Origin: Klebsiella pneumoniae | GTDB lineage: Bacteria; Pseudomonadota; Gammaproteobacteria; Ga0077536 | Reading direction: 5' to 3' | DNA: 11,950 nucleotides | NCBI GenBank assembly: GCA_945873015.1 | Contig: CAMCBY010000069.1 | Span: 1-11,950, forward strand | Part shown: piece after piece, positions 6,439 to 11,950 of the stretch | Position numbering within the stretch: the first letter of the stretch is position 1 | Layout: the number at the start of each line of letters is the position of its first letter | Program-made: the position numbers and the translations under genes | Notes under the pieces: generated by a model | Database searches by the model: none | The model's input: only the letters and a program-made list of their open reading frames with translations | What the model was told of the DNA's origin: nothing

Positions 6439-6528
6439 GGAGAGGTGGCAGAGTGGTCGAATGCGGCTGACTCGAAATCAGTTGTACGTTTGCGCGTACC
6501 GGGGGTTCGAATCCCTCCCTCTCCGCCA
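6439..6528 (+). tRNA. tRNA-Ser (anticodon CGA)
   Basis: This is a class II tRNA of 90 bases. Acceptor arm GGAGAGG (6439-6445) pairs with CCTCTCC (6518-6524), followed by discriminator G and an encoded CCA (6526-6528). The D arm contains TGGTCGAATGCGG. The anticodon stem is GCTGA/TCAGT around the loop CTCGAAA, so the anticodon is CGA, reading UCG. The long variable arm GTACG/CGTAC is diagnostic of serine, and the T arm has GTTCGAATCCC with a 5-bp stem. All parts pair well. tRNA-Ser genes are frequent integration targets, but no copy of its 3' end was noticed elsewhere in the window. Confidence 0.97.
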
Positions 6529-6540
6529 ATCATCAATAGA

Positions 6541-6594
6541 ACATCCCCTTAGATCCCTTGATTTGGCACATGTCGCTGCTAGGTCCGGGGATGT
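6541..6594. repeat. 8-bp inverted repeat after the tRNA
   Basis: ACATCCCC (6541-6548) and GGGGATGT (6587-6594) are perfect inverted copies separated by 38 bases, starting 12 bases after the tRNA. They could pair in the tRNA precursor's 3' trailer or act as a weak terminator, but no T run follows. Confidence 0.3.
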
Positions 6595-6665
6595 CTCTCA
6601 AGCATTTGACGCGCTCGTACACCTTGCCTAGGCTCTGAGCCGCGTACCCCAGAGGCGAAGCATCG

Positions 6666-7928
6666 ATGGCGCTCGATTTCATGCTCAGTTCGGCGCAGCG
6701 ACAATTGCAGCGGGAGGCGCGCGCGTTCGCTCGCGAGGTGCTGCGCGAGGTGCGTCCCGTGACCCGCGATCTGGCGACCCCGCTGGCCCGTTTTCAGGCG
6801 ACCAGGCCCATCTATGAAGCTGCCGTGGCGGCCGGCTGGTTGCGGCGCTTGATACCGCAGCCGTTCGGCGGCGATGGTGCCGGTATTCTCGATATGGCGC
6901 TGGTGGCGGAAGAATTTTTCGCCGTCGATGTCAACGTGCCGCTCACGCTCTTTGCCAACCTGCTGGGTCTGATGCCGCTGCTGCTCGCCGGCACGCCGGC
7001 CCAGCGGGAACGGTTTATCGCGCCGTTTCTCGCCTGTAGCGGTGCGCCGCTTGCCGCGCTCTGCAACACAGAGCCTGGCGGCAGCGCCAACTACGCGACG
7101 CCGGCACCGGGTGCGGGCGTCCGCACCACCGCTGTCCGCGATGGCGAGACGTGGGTGCTCAACGGCACCAAACAATGGATCTCCAGCGCCACCGGCTGGG
7201 ACGGTCACGGCGCAGATCTTCTGTGCGTCGTCTGCCGCACCGATCCTGCGCTCGTGCCGACCTCGGGAATTTCGGTGTTGTGTGTGCCGCGGCCGATGCC
7301 GGGACTGGTGGTCGAACGCTATATCGACGCGCTCGGCCACCGTGCCCATCTGCTGCCGCGTTTCCGCTTCGACGATGTGCGAGTGCCGCTGGATCACGTT
7401 GTCGGTCCGATCGGCGGCGGTGTCGCACTGATCGACGCGAGTTTCACCGGCACAGCGGCGCTGGTCGGCGTGATGGGTACGGCGCTGATGCGCGGCGCTT
7501 TCGATTTCGCGCTCGACTTCGCGCGCCGCGAGCACCGCGGCGGCCCGGTGCCGATCATCGAGCATCAGGCGGTCGGCTATGGCCTCGCCGATGCGAAAAC
7601 CACCATTGAGGCGGCGCGTTGGCTGAGCCTCAAGGCCTGTCACGCGATGGACACGCAGGAAGCGGGTGCGGTCGAACTCGCGCTGCACTCGAAGATCTTC
7701 GGCTCCGAGGCGGCGGTGCGGGTGATCACCGATCTGATGCGTATCGTCGGAATCGACAGTTACGATCACGAGTTACCGCTGGGTGGCTTGCTGCAGGACG
7801 CGCTTGCGTTGCCGCTGTTCGATGGCGGCAACATGGGCGTACGGCGTCGACAACTTCATGGGCTGATGCGCGGGCCGGACTACAACCCGCTGGCCAGCCT
7901 TGACGGGCCGGCCGCACCTCCTGCCTGA
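6666..7928 (+). CDS. Acyl-CoA dehydrogenase family protein
   Basis: This is a 420-residue flavoprotein of the acyl-CoA dehydrogenase fold. It has an N-terminal alpha domain (1-125, with the IPQPFGGDGAG turn at 63-73), then the beta domain with ALCNTEPGGSANYA (131-144, FAD/substrate loop) and WVLNGTKQWISSA (163-175, equivalent of NGxKxWITNA). A C-terminal alpha domain follows, with FDFALDFARREHRGGPVPII (278-297) and HQAVGYGLADAKTTIEAARW (300-319). Members transfer hydride from the acyl-CoA beta carbon to FAD and pass electrons to ETF. At the position of the usual catalytic Glu (YEGT) this protein has LFDGGN with Asp386, so the reaction may differ. Shine-Dalgarno AGAGG (6651-6655) precedes the ATG. 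A strong intrinsic terminator follows, so it is probably a single-gene unit. Substrate unknown; small cytoplasmic flavin oxidases of the same fold are alternatives. Confidence 0.9.
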   Translation: MALDFMLSSAQRQLQREARAFAREVLREVRPVTRDLATPLARFQATRPIYEAAVAAGWLRRLIPQPFGGDGAGILDMALVAEEFFAVDVNVPLTLFANLLGLMPLLLAGTPAQRERFIAPFLACSGAPLAALCNTEPGGSANYATPAPGAGVRTTAVRDGETWVLNGTKQWISSATGWDGHGADLLCVVCRTDPALVPTSGISVLCVPRPMPGLVVERYIDALGHRAHLLPRFRFDDVRVPLDHVVGPIGGGVALIDASFTGTAALVGVMGTALMRGAFDFALDFARREHRGGPVPIIEHQAVGYGLADAKTTIEAARWLSLKACHAMDTQEAGAVELALHSKIFGSEAAVRVITDLMRIVGIDSYDHELPLGGLLQDALALPLFDGGNMGVRRRQLHGLMRGPDYNPLASLDGPAAPPA

Positions 7929-8018
7929 GCTTGGCCGTCGGCAGGGCATTCGATTCACCAATCTTTATGGCTCTGCGCCACGCAGGGCCCCATCGGGTCA
8001 ACCCATCCGATGGCACCC

Positions 8019-8064
8019 AGCGCCGTGCCCCCGCTCTTGTCAGTCAGGGCAATGGCGCTTTTTT
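8019..8064 (+). terminator. Intrinsic terminator of the acyl-CoA dehydrogenase gene
   Basis: AGCGCC (8019-8024) plus TGCCC (8026-8030) pair with GGGCA (8047-8051) plus GGCGCT (8054-8059), with a small internal bulge and a 16-base loop, followed at once by six T (8059-8064). This is a good rho-independent terminator for the plus strand, between convergent genes. A second stem, CCATCGG (7990-7996) with CCGATGG (8007-8013), lies just upstream and could help stop transcription from either side. Confidence 0.75.
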
Positions 8065-9914
8065 CAGAGCACCAGATCGGCCGAGTTGAGCGTGGTGATG
8101 CCGGTCAGGTTGATGGCGAACTCTGCAGTGGTGAAGACCAGATCGGTATTGCCGAACAACACACCGTTTTCAAATTTGAGCTGACCGACAGCGGTGAAGT
8201 CACCGCTGGTCAACAACGTTGAGGCAAACGCGTCGTTGACGAGCGCAGTGTCGCTGTCCGCGTCGATACCCGACAGATCCAGTAAATCTGCGACTGTGAA
8301 ATCGGTGATGGTATCGGTGCTGCCGGTGTCGGTGCCGAGGTCAGCCAGTGCATCGAAGTCGAATCTATCGCTGCCAGCGCCGCCGGTCAAGGTGTCGATG
8401 CCTTCGCCGCCACGCAGCGTGTCGGTACCATCGTTGCCGATGAGCGTATCGGCTCCGTCGCCGCCCGACAGCGTATCGTTACCATCGCCGCCGAGCAGGG
8501 TATCCGCACCGCCGGCGCCAAGCAGGGTGTCGGCGCCCGCCGCACCGCGCAGGATGTTGTCGTCGTCATTGCCGGTGAGGTTATCGGCAAAAGCCGAACC
8601 GAGCAGGTTTTCAATTAAAATCAGGGTATCGGTGCCTGAGCCCCCGGTATTTTGTGCGTCGGTCGTGGCAAGGCTGACAGTGACACCTTGTGAGCCACTG
8701 ACGCCAGCGCTGTAAGACACCGTATCGCTGCCCGCGCCGCCATTCAGGATGTTGTTGCCGACACCGGCCAGCAGCGAATTGTCCAAAGTGTTGCCGGTCA
8801 GGTTGGCGGCGGTGCGGAGCATGATCTGGCCGTTCTCGACGAACTCGGCCAAGGTATAGGAGGTCGCCAAACTCCTGACCAAATCAGTACCGCCGGTGCT
8901 GGTTTCACGCACGATGTCGCCCGCTTCCCGCACGACATAAGTGTCATTACCGCCGCCACCAATCATCGTGTCGATGCCTGAACCGCCGTCAATGCGGTCA
9001 TTTCCCAGGCGGCCGTTGAGGGTGTCCCTGTCGGCCAGGCCGAACATGTTGTCGGCACTGTTGGTGCCATTCAGAACGTTGGCGTTGGCATTGCCAAGGA
9101 TTGCCTTGCCGGCGAACGTCACCACGCTGGCGCCGGTTCTGCCGAGTCCGCTGACATTGCCGGCCGCATCGGTGGAACGGATCACGATGTCATTGGCTTC
9201 ATAGGGGCCCTCAGCCAGCTTGAAACGGAAAGCATTGCTGCCCGTGGTCCTGCCGGCGGTGAACGTCCTGCCCTTGTCGGTGCTGAATTCCCAGGTTGCG
9301 CCGGATTCGATACCCCCGACCGTGACGAAGCCGGTCTTGTTATGGATGGTGCCGGTCGAGGTGACGGTGGCGGATTCGATGATGACGTTCTTGTTGGGCA
9401 CATCGCTCAGGCCGCCGCGATCGCCGATAGCGACCTTGCCAATCTTGTCGATTACGGAGAGTCCGGACACGACTTTGCCGAACACCGCGTAACCCGGCTC
9501 GTTATTGTTCTTGAAGTTGAGTTCGGTGTTCCTGACCAGATTGACGAAGAACTGACTGGTCGCCGAATTCGGATCGGACGTTCGTGCCATCGCGATCGTG
9601 CCGCGGTTATTCGACAGACCGTTGTCTGATTCAAGGGCGATGGGGGTATAAAACGGTTGCTTCTCGGTCAGCGAGCCGGTGAAGCCGCCACCCTGCACAA
9701 CAAAGCCCGGTACCACTCGATGGAATATCAGGTTGTTGTAGAAACCGGTGTTCACATAGGCAAGAAAGTTGACAACGGTATATTGCGCATCGTTGGGCGC
9801 CAGCTCGAACACCACGTTGCCGAGCGAGGTGTTCATGGTGACGCGTGGGCTCGACGTCCAGTCGCCGACAGGCCAGAGTTCAGGGGGGGCGGGTTTGGTG
9901 GTGTCGGTGGCCAT
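8064..9914 (-). CDS. Cyclophilin-type peptidyl-prolyl isomerase fused to RTX repeats
   Basis: This is a 616-residue modular protein. Residues about 22-185 are a complete cyclophilin domain: VTMNTSLGNVVFELAPNDAQ, FHRVVPGFVVQGGG (64-77, with the catalytic Arg66 and Gln74), MARTSDPNSATSQFFVNL (109-126) and GYAVFGKVVSG. Residues about 185-265 look like a bacterial Ig-like module (ATWEFSTDKGRTFTAG ... IVIRSTDAAGNVSG). RTX-type calcium-binding nonapeptides follow in blocks at 278-326, 386-398 and 446-517, for example GGDGNDTLSGGDGADTL. A serralysin-like C-terminal region with ITDFTVADLLDLSGID then follows, ending in hydrophobic NSADLVL. There is no N-terminal signal peptide, so export by a type I secretion system is expected; no hlyB, hlyD or tolC-like gene is in the window. 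The ribosome site is weak (GAAGCG). It lies tail to tail with the acyl-CoA dehydrogenase gene. Confidence 0.92.
   Translation of the reverse strand: MATDTTKPAPPELWPVGDWTSSPRVTMNTSLGNVVFELAPNDAQYTVVNFLAYVNTGFYNNLIFHRVVPGFVVQGGGFTGSLTEKQPFYTPIALESDNGLSNNRGTIAMARTSDPNSATSQFFVNLVRNTELNFKNNNEPGYAVFGKVVSGLSVIDKIGKVAIGDRGGLSDVPNKNVIIESATVTSTGTIHNKTGFVTVGGIESGATWEFSTDKGRTFTAGRTTGSNAFRFKLAEGPYEANDIVIRSTDAAGNVSGLGRTGASVVTFAGKAILGNANANVLNGTNSADNMFGLADRDTLNGRLGNDRIDGGSGIDTMIGGGGNDTYVVREAGDIVRETSTGGTDLVRSLATSYTLAEFVENGQIMLRTAANLTGNTLDNSLLAGVGNNILNGGAGSDTVSYSAGVSGSQGVTVSLATTDAQNTGGSGTDTLILIENLLGSAFADNLTGNDDDNILRGAAGADTLLGAGGADTLLGGDGNDTLSGGDGADTLIGNDGTDTLRGGEGIDTLTGGAGSDRFDFDALADLGTDTGSTDTITDFTVADLLDLSGIDADSDTALVNDAFASTLLTSGDFTAVGQLKFENGVLFGNTDLVFTTAEFAINLTGITTLNSADLVL
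8364..8579 (-). repeat. Tandem RTX nonapeptide-coding repeats
   Basis: About eight consecutive units of 27 bp encode GGxGxDxLx-type nonapeptides (residues 446-517 of the cyclophilin-RTX protein). Each pair of turns would bind calcium in a parallel beta-roll. A shorter block of the same kind lies at about 8937-9077. In some units the first Gly pair is replaced (LTGNDDDN, LIGNDGTD), the usual pattern of drift. Confidence 0.85.
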
Positions 9915-9978
9915 GGTTGCGCTTCGTCTTGGTTCGGTGATCGGGGATGCCGGGCGGCGGTCGCGCCCCAGAGGTAGC

Positions 9979-9984
9979 TTTATA
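9979..9984 (-). promoter_or_regulatory. Candidate -10 box of the cyclophilin-RTX gene
   Basis: On the minus strand GGTATAAAG lies about 65 bases upstream of the start codon, the best -10-like hexamer (TATAAA) in the gap. The -35 position carries CATGTT, which is poor. The rest of the gap between this gene and the regulator's terminator (about 9915-10110) holds no supported gene. Confidence 0.2.
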
Positions 9985-10110
9985 CCAAAGTCGCGGGGCT
10001 AACATGATGCCGAAACTGCGATTCCTGTGGCCGATTCCTCAGCAGCGACATGGTTCACATTTTCACGCGCGAAAAAACGGCCGTTACGCGCGTCGGACAG
10101 ACACGCGGCG

Positions 10111-10148
10111 AAAAAAATGCTGCAGGTGCGACAAAACACCGCAACTGC
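10111..10148 (-). terminator. Intrinsic terminator of the Crp/Fnr gene
   Basis: On the minus strand GCAG (10148-10145) and TGCG (10143-10140) pair with CGCA (10130-10127) and CTGC (10125-10122) around a 9-base loop with one mismatch, followed after AGCA by seven T (10117-10111). It lies about 38 bases after the regulator's stop codon. A second, GC-only stem, GCGCTGC with GCAGCGC (10167-10185), abuts the stop codon and lacks a T run. Confidence 0.6.
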
Positions 10149-10185
10149 GCAAAACCGACGCGAATGGCGCTGCGCAGGGCAGCGC

Positions 10186-10899
10186 TTACTCAATCACGTC
10201 GCTGACCATGCGCTCCAGCCGTGGCACATCGAGAATGTGCAGGCCGCGCTTCTGAATCTTCTTCACCAGCCCCGGTTTGACCAGCGCGCCTATTTCCCGT
10301 GACACCGCTTCGCGATGGGTACTGATACGGGCGGCGAATTCGTCGCGTGTCGGCATCTTTTCGATGACCACACTTGCGCCACCAGGATCGAACGTGCGCG
10401 CCAGCCGTAACAACTCCGCATGAATTCGGTTGTTGACACCAAGGGTGCTCATTTCCACCACCCGGTCAGACAGCAGCCGGATGAGTTTGGCGAGGCGGTT
10501 CAACACATAGTTGCTGACCGACGGATATTGCTGCAGTACCGCCAGAAAGCGGCTTGCGCTCAGCGACACCAGCAAGGTCGGGCTACGCGCGATGACTTCG
10601 GCCGATCGCCGGTCGCCATTGAGCGCGGACAGTTCGCCGAACATTTCGCCGGGCCCGGTATCGCGAAACGCTACCTGGCGACCGCGCACCGCGTAGTAGG
10701 CGATTTTGACCACACCACTCATGACGAAGTAGACGCCATGCCCATCATCGCGCTGCGGAATGATGTGTGCGTTGGTGGCGTATCGACGCCCATGGCACAG
10801 CCGTGCGATTTTCTCGCGTGCCGCTTCCGGCAGCGAGGCAAACGCGTCGAGAGCCGCCAACGATTGTGCCGTCACCAGAATGCTCTGTGACTTGACCAT
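10186..10899 (-). CDS. Crp/Fnr family transcriptional regulator
   Basis: This is a 237-residue DNA-binding regulator. The N-terminal cyclic-nucleotide-binding domain has VYFVMSGVVKIAYYAVRGRQ (57-74 and on) and the phosphate-binding cassette FGELSALNGDRRSAEVIA (87-104), with the Glu and Arg-Ser pair that bind cAMP in Crp. A long dimerisation helix follows (about 130-152). The C-terminal winged helix contains TRDEFAARISTHREAVSREI (184-203), matching the Crp helix-turn-helix. There is no N-terminal cysteine cluster, so it is not an oxygen-sensing FNR. Ligand binding (cAMP, c-di-GMP or none) cannot be decided from motifs. A GGGGG stretch 6-10 bases before the ATG may act as Shine-Dalgarno. A palindrome upstream may be an autoregulatory site. 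Targets could include neighbouring genes, but no shared operator was seen. Confidence 0.92.
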   Translation of the reverse strand: MVKSQSILVTAQSLAALDAFASLPEAAREKIARLCHGRRYATNAHIIPQRDDGHGVYFVMSGVVKIAYYAVRGRQVAFRDTGPGEMFGELSALNGDRRSAEVIARSPTLLVSLSASRFLAVLQQYPSVSNYVLNRLAKLIRLLSDRVVEMSTLGVNNRIHAELLRLARTFDPGGASVVIEKMPTRDEFAARISTHREAVSREIGALVKPGLVKKIQKRGLHILDVPRLERMVSDVIE

Positions 10900-10920
10900 T
10901 TTTTAACCCCCATTCACAAA

Positions 10921-10930
10921 TGCATATGCA
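10921..10930. promoter_or_regulatory. Palindrome upstream of the Crp/Fnr gene
   Basis: TGCATATGCA is a perfect 10-bp palindrome 21 bases upstream of the regulator's start codon, within an AT-rich island in a GC-rich region. On the minus strand it reads TTTGCATATGCATTTGTGAA. The position fits an operator or a -10 region of this gene. No clear -35/-10 pair is seen. Confidence 0.35.
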
Positions 10931-11160
10931 AACACCCGGGGCCGCGCCTGCGGTAATAGCGCAGCAGTAGTCATGAATGGCGCCGCCGCACTTTCACGTG
11001 CAGCGCGAGGCGTAACGCTCCGCTCTGGCGCCGGGTGTTATGCGTGGCAATGACTCATATCGCGTCGTCGCGCGTGGCCTGCGTGGATCACGTGGACGGG
11101 CTAATGGGAAGCGCTGAAGGGAAAAATGGGAATTCCCACATTCGATGTGAGATAGCGAGG
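10931..11160. other. Gap between SDR and regulator, with inverted repeats
   Basis: No supported gene. It holds a 9-bp inverted repeat, AACACCCGG (10931-10939) with CCGGGTGTT (11031-11039), a perfect 12-bp palindrome TGGGAATTCCCA (11127-11138), and an overlapping CACAT/ATGTG stem (11137-11149). The promoter of the Crp/Fnr gene is expected in this stretch, and one of these may be an operator. Confidence 0.4.
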
Positions 11161-11188
11161 AGCCAGGACGCCGAGCGGCGCCCTGGCT
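11161..11188 (-). terminator. Strong stem-loop after the SDR gene
   Basis: AGCCAGG (11161-11167) pairs with CCTGGCT (11182-11188), and CGCC (11169-11172) with GGCG (11177-11180), around a GAGC tetraloop with a single A/C mismatch. The stem begins 7 bases after the SDR stop codon on the minus strand. No T run follows, so it may protect the 3' end or need Rho for termination. Confidence 0.5.
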
Positions 11189-11195
11189 GGGCGGT

Positions 11196-11950
11196 TCAGC
11201 TCACGACTGGATTGGCGTCACTCCAGCCCAAGGCCTCATCGCTGACCTCAAGCTTGATCTGCGACCACTTCAAGGACACTCGATCGACCGTGCCTTCGAC
11301 TGCCAGCTTGAAGTTGCCGAGGTTCAATTCCTCCGCCGGCCGCGACAGGAGTTGGGTGACGGCATGGGCCGCTTCAAACGGCTCCAGCATGCGCGGTTGC
11401 CAACGGCCAAAGACCTTGGCGTTGTCGGCGTATTCCTCGGTCATGCCGGTGCGTACGAAGGGCAGCATGAGACAGCACGCGCTGGCCATGTTGGAGGCTT
11501 TGCCGAGATTGGTCTTCAATACTTCCGGCAAACGCAGTACCGCCCAGTTGGCGACCACATAGCCGGGCACGGCAATGCCGGGCTCAATCGACTGCATGGA
11601 GGAAATGTAAATGAATTGCACCGGACTGTTGTGATAGACCGCTTCGCCCGCCCACAGGTGCGTCATGTAAACAAAACCGTCAATCTTGGTGTCCATCACC
11701 AGTTTTGATTCAGCCAGATTCTCGATGAACTCGCGGCGCACGCGCGCGCGGCGCTCGGCGCGGCTTTCGCCGTCGATTTCGGGCAGTGCGCGTCCGAAAC
11801 GATAGCCTTTTTCGGTCAGGCCCGAATTGCAGATCACGATATCCGGCCCCTTGCCGCCCATCTGCTCGATGATGTAGCTGCGCGAGGCCCACAGGTCGCG
11901 GGTATTGGTGACATCGGCCTGCATGGCAAAGGCTTTCACGCCGTTGTTGC
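11196..11950 (-). CDS. SDR family oxidoreductase (partial, N-terminus outside window)
   Basis: The minus-strand frame is open to the right edge, giving about 250 residues. It lacks the N-terminal GxxxGxG loop, so the start lies outside; an internal GTG at 11939 is not the likely start. Numbering from that codon, AMQADVTN (5-12) is the acidic cofactor-binding strand region and PDIVICNSG (32-40) corresponds to the NNAG motif. VQFIYISSMQSIEPG holds the catalytic Ser114, GYVVANWAVL contains Tyr127, and PFVRTGMTE (160-168) is the usual post-active-site turn. The catalytic Lys of YxxxK is Asn131 here. There is an unusual charged insertion (about 42-80, rich in Arg and Glu) between the NNAG-like motif and the next helix. 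Cytoplasmic NAD(P)-dependent family; substrate unknown and catalytic competence uncertain. Confidence 0.85.
   Translation of the reverse strand, partial: NNGVKAFAMQADVTNTRDLWASRSYIIEQMGGKGPDIVICNSGLTEKGYRFGRALPEIDGESRAERRARVRREFIENLAESKLVMDTKIDGFVYMTHLWAGEAVYHNSPVQFIYISSMQSIEPGIAVPGYVVANWAVLRLPEVLKTNLGKASNMASACCLMLPFVRTGMTEEYADNAKVFGRWQPRMLEPFEAAHAVTQLLSRPAEELNLGNFKLAVEGTVDRVSLKWSQIKLEVSDEALGWSDANPVVS

Noticed and set aside
6439..6665. Integration site with an element inserted at the tRNA-Ser 3' end
   Set aside because: No integrase gene and no second copy of the tRNA 3' end were noticed in the window. The downstream gene is an ordinary metabolic gene.
6579..7769. Minus-strand ORF of 396 residues opposite the acyl-CoA dehydrogenase
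   Set aside because: Long, but Arg/His-rich with no domain. It mirrors a clear gene on the plus strand, as expected when third positions are GC-rich.
8364..8579. CRISPR-like array from evenly spaced repeats
   Set aside because: The 27-bp period lies in frame within the RTX gene and encodes GGxGxDxLx nonapeptides, and there are no spacers between identical repeats.
11137..11150. Crp-binding site at CACATTCGATGTGA
   Set aside because: The half-sites are in the wrong order and spacing for the Crp consensus TGTGA-N6-TCACA.

Overview
The window looks like a chromosomal segment of a GC-rich proteobacterium, most likely a gammaproteobacterium. The grounds are strongly GC-biased third codon positions, an HDOD protein, a Crp/Fnr regulator, an RTX protein and a tRNA-Ser gene that encodes its own CCA. 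No taxonomic marker gene is present, so this placement is an inference. I see no phage, CRISPR, insertion sequence or plasmid functions.

Layout from left to right. An HDOD-domain gene (minus strand, running off the left edge) is divergent from a protein made almost entirely of ten Sel1-like repeats. Next on the plus strand come a small cupin, a 45-codon ORF that overlaps the next start, and a fatty acid hydroxylase/sterol desaturase family membrane enzyme. They are followed by two small secreted-protein genes: one built of six 10-residue EHGGAPAEAK-type repeats, and one carrying a conserved-looking domain of unknown function. After about 420 bases without a convincing gene come a DUF427 protein, a DCC-family (DUF393) thiol-disulfide oxidoreductase and, overlapping its stop codon, the broken remnant of a short-chain dehydrogenase (SDR). 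A tRNA-Ser(CGA) follows, then an acyl-CoA dehydrogenase family gene that ends in a good intrinsic terminator.

The right part is on the minus strand. It holds a 616-residue fusion of a cyclophilin-type peptidyl-prolyl isomerase to calcium-binding RTX repeats, which faces the acyl-CoA dehydrogenase tail to tail. Upstream of it lie a Crp/Fnr-family regulator with its own terminator and an SDR cut by the right edge.

Functionally this is a mixed housekeeping/accessory stretch rather than one operon. Redox and lipid themes recur (sterol desaturase family, DCC, acyl-CoA dehydrogenase, two SDRs). The most unusual items are the cyclophilin-RTX fusion, the decapeptide-repeat secreted protein beside its unknown partner, catalytic-residue substitutions in the acyl-CoA dehydrogenase (Glu to Asp) and in the right-hand SDR (YxxxK to YxxxN), and the SDR remnant coupled to the DCC gene. 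Nothing here makes a clear case for a new defence or mobile system.
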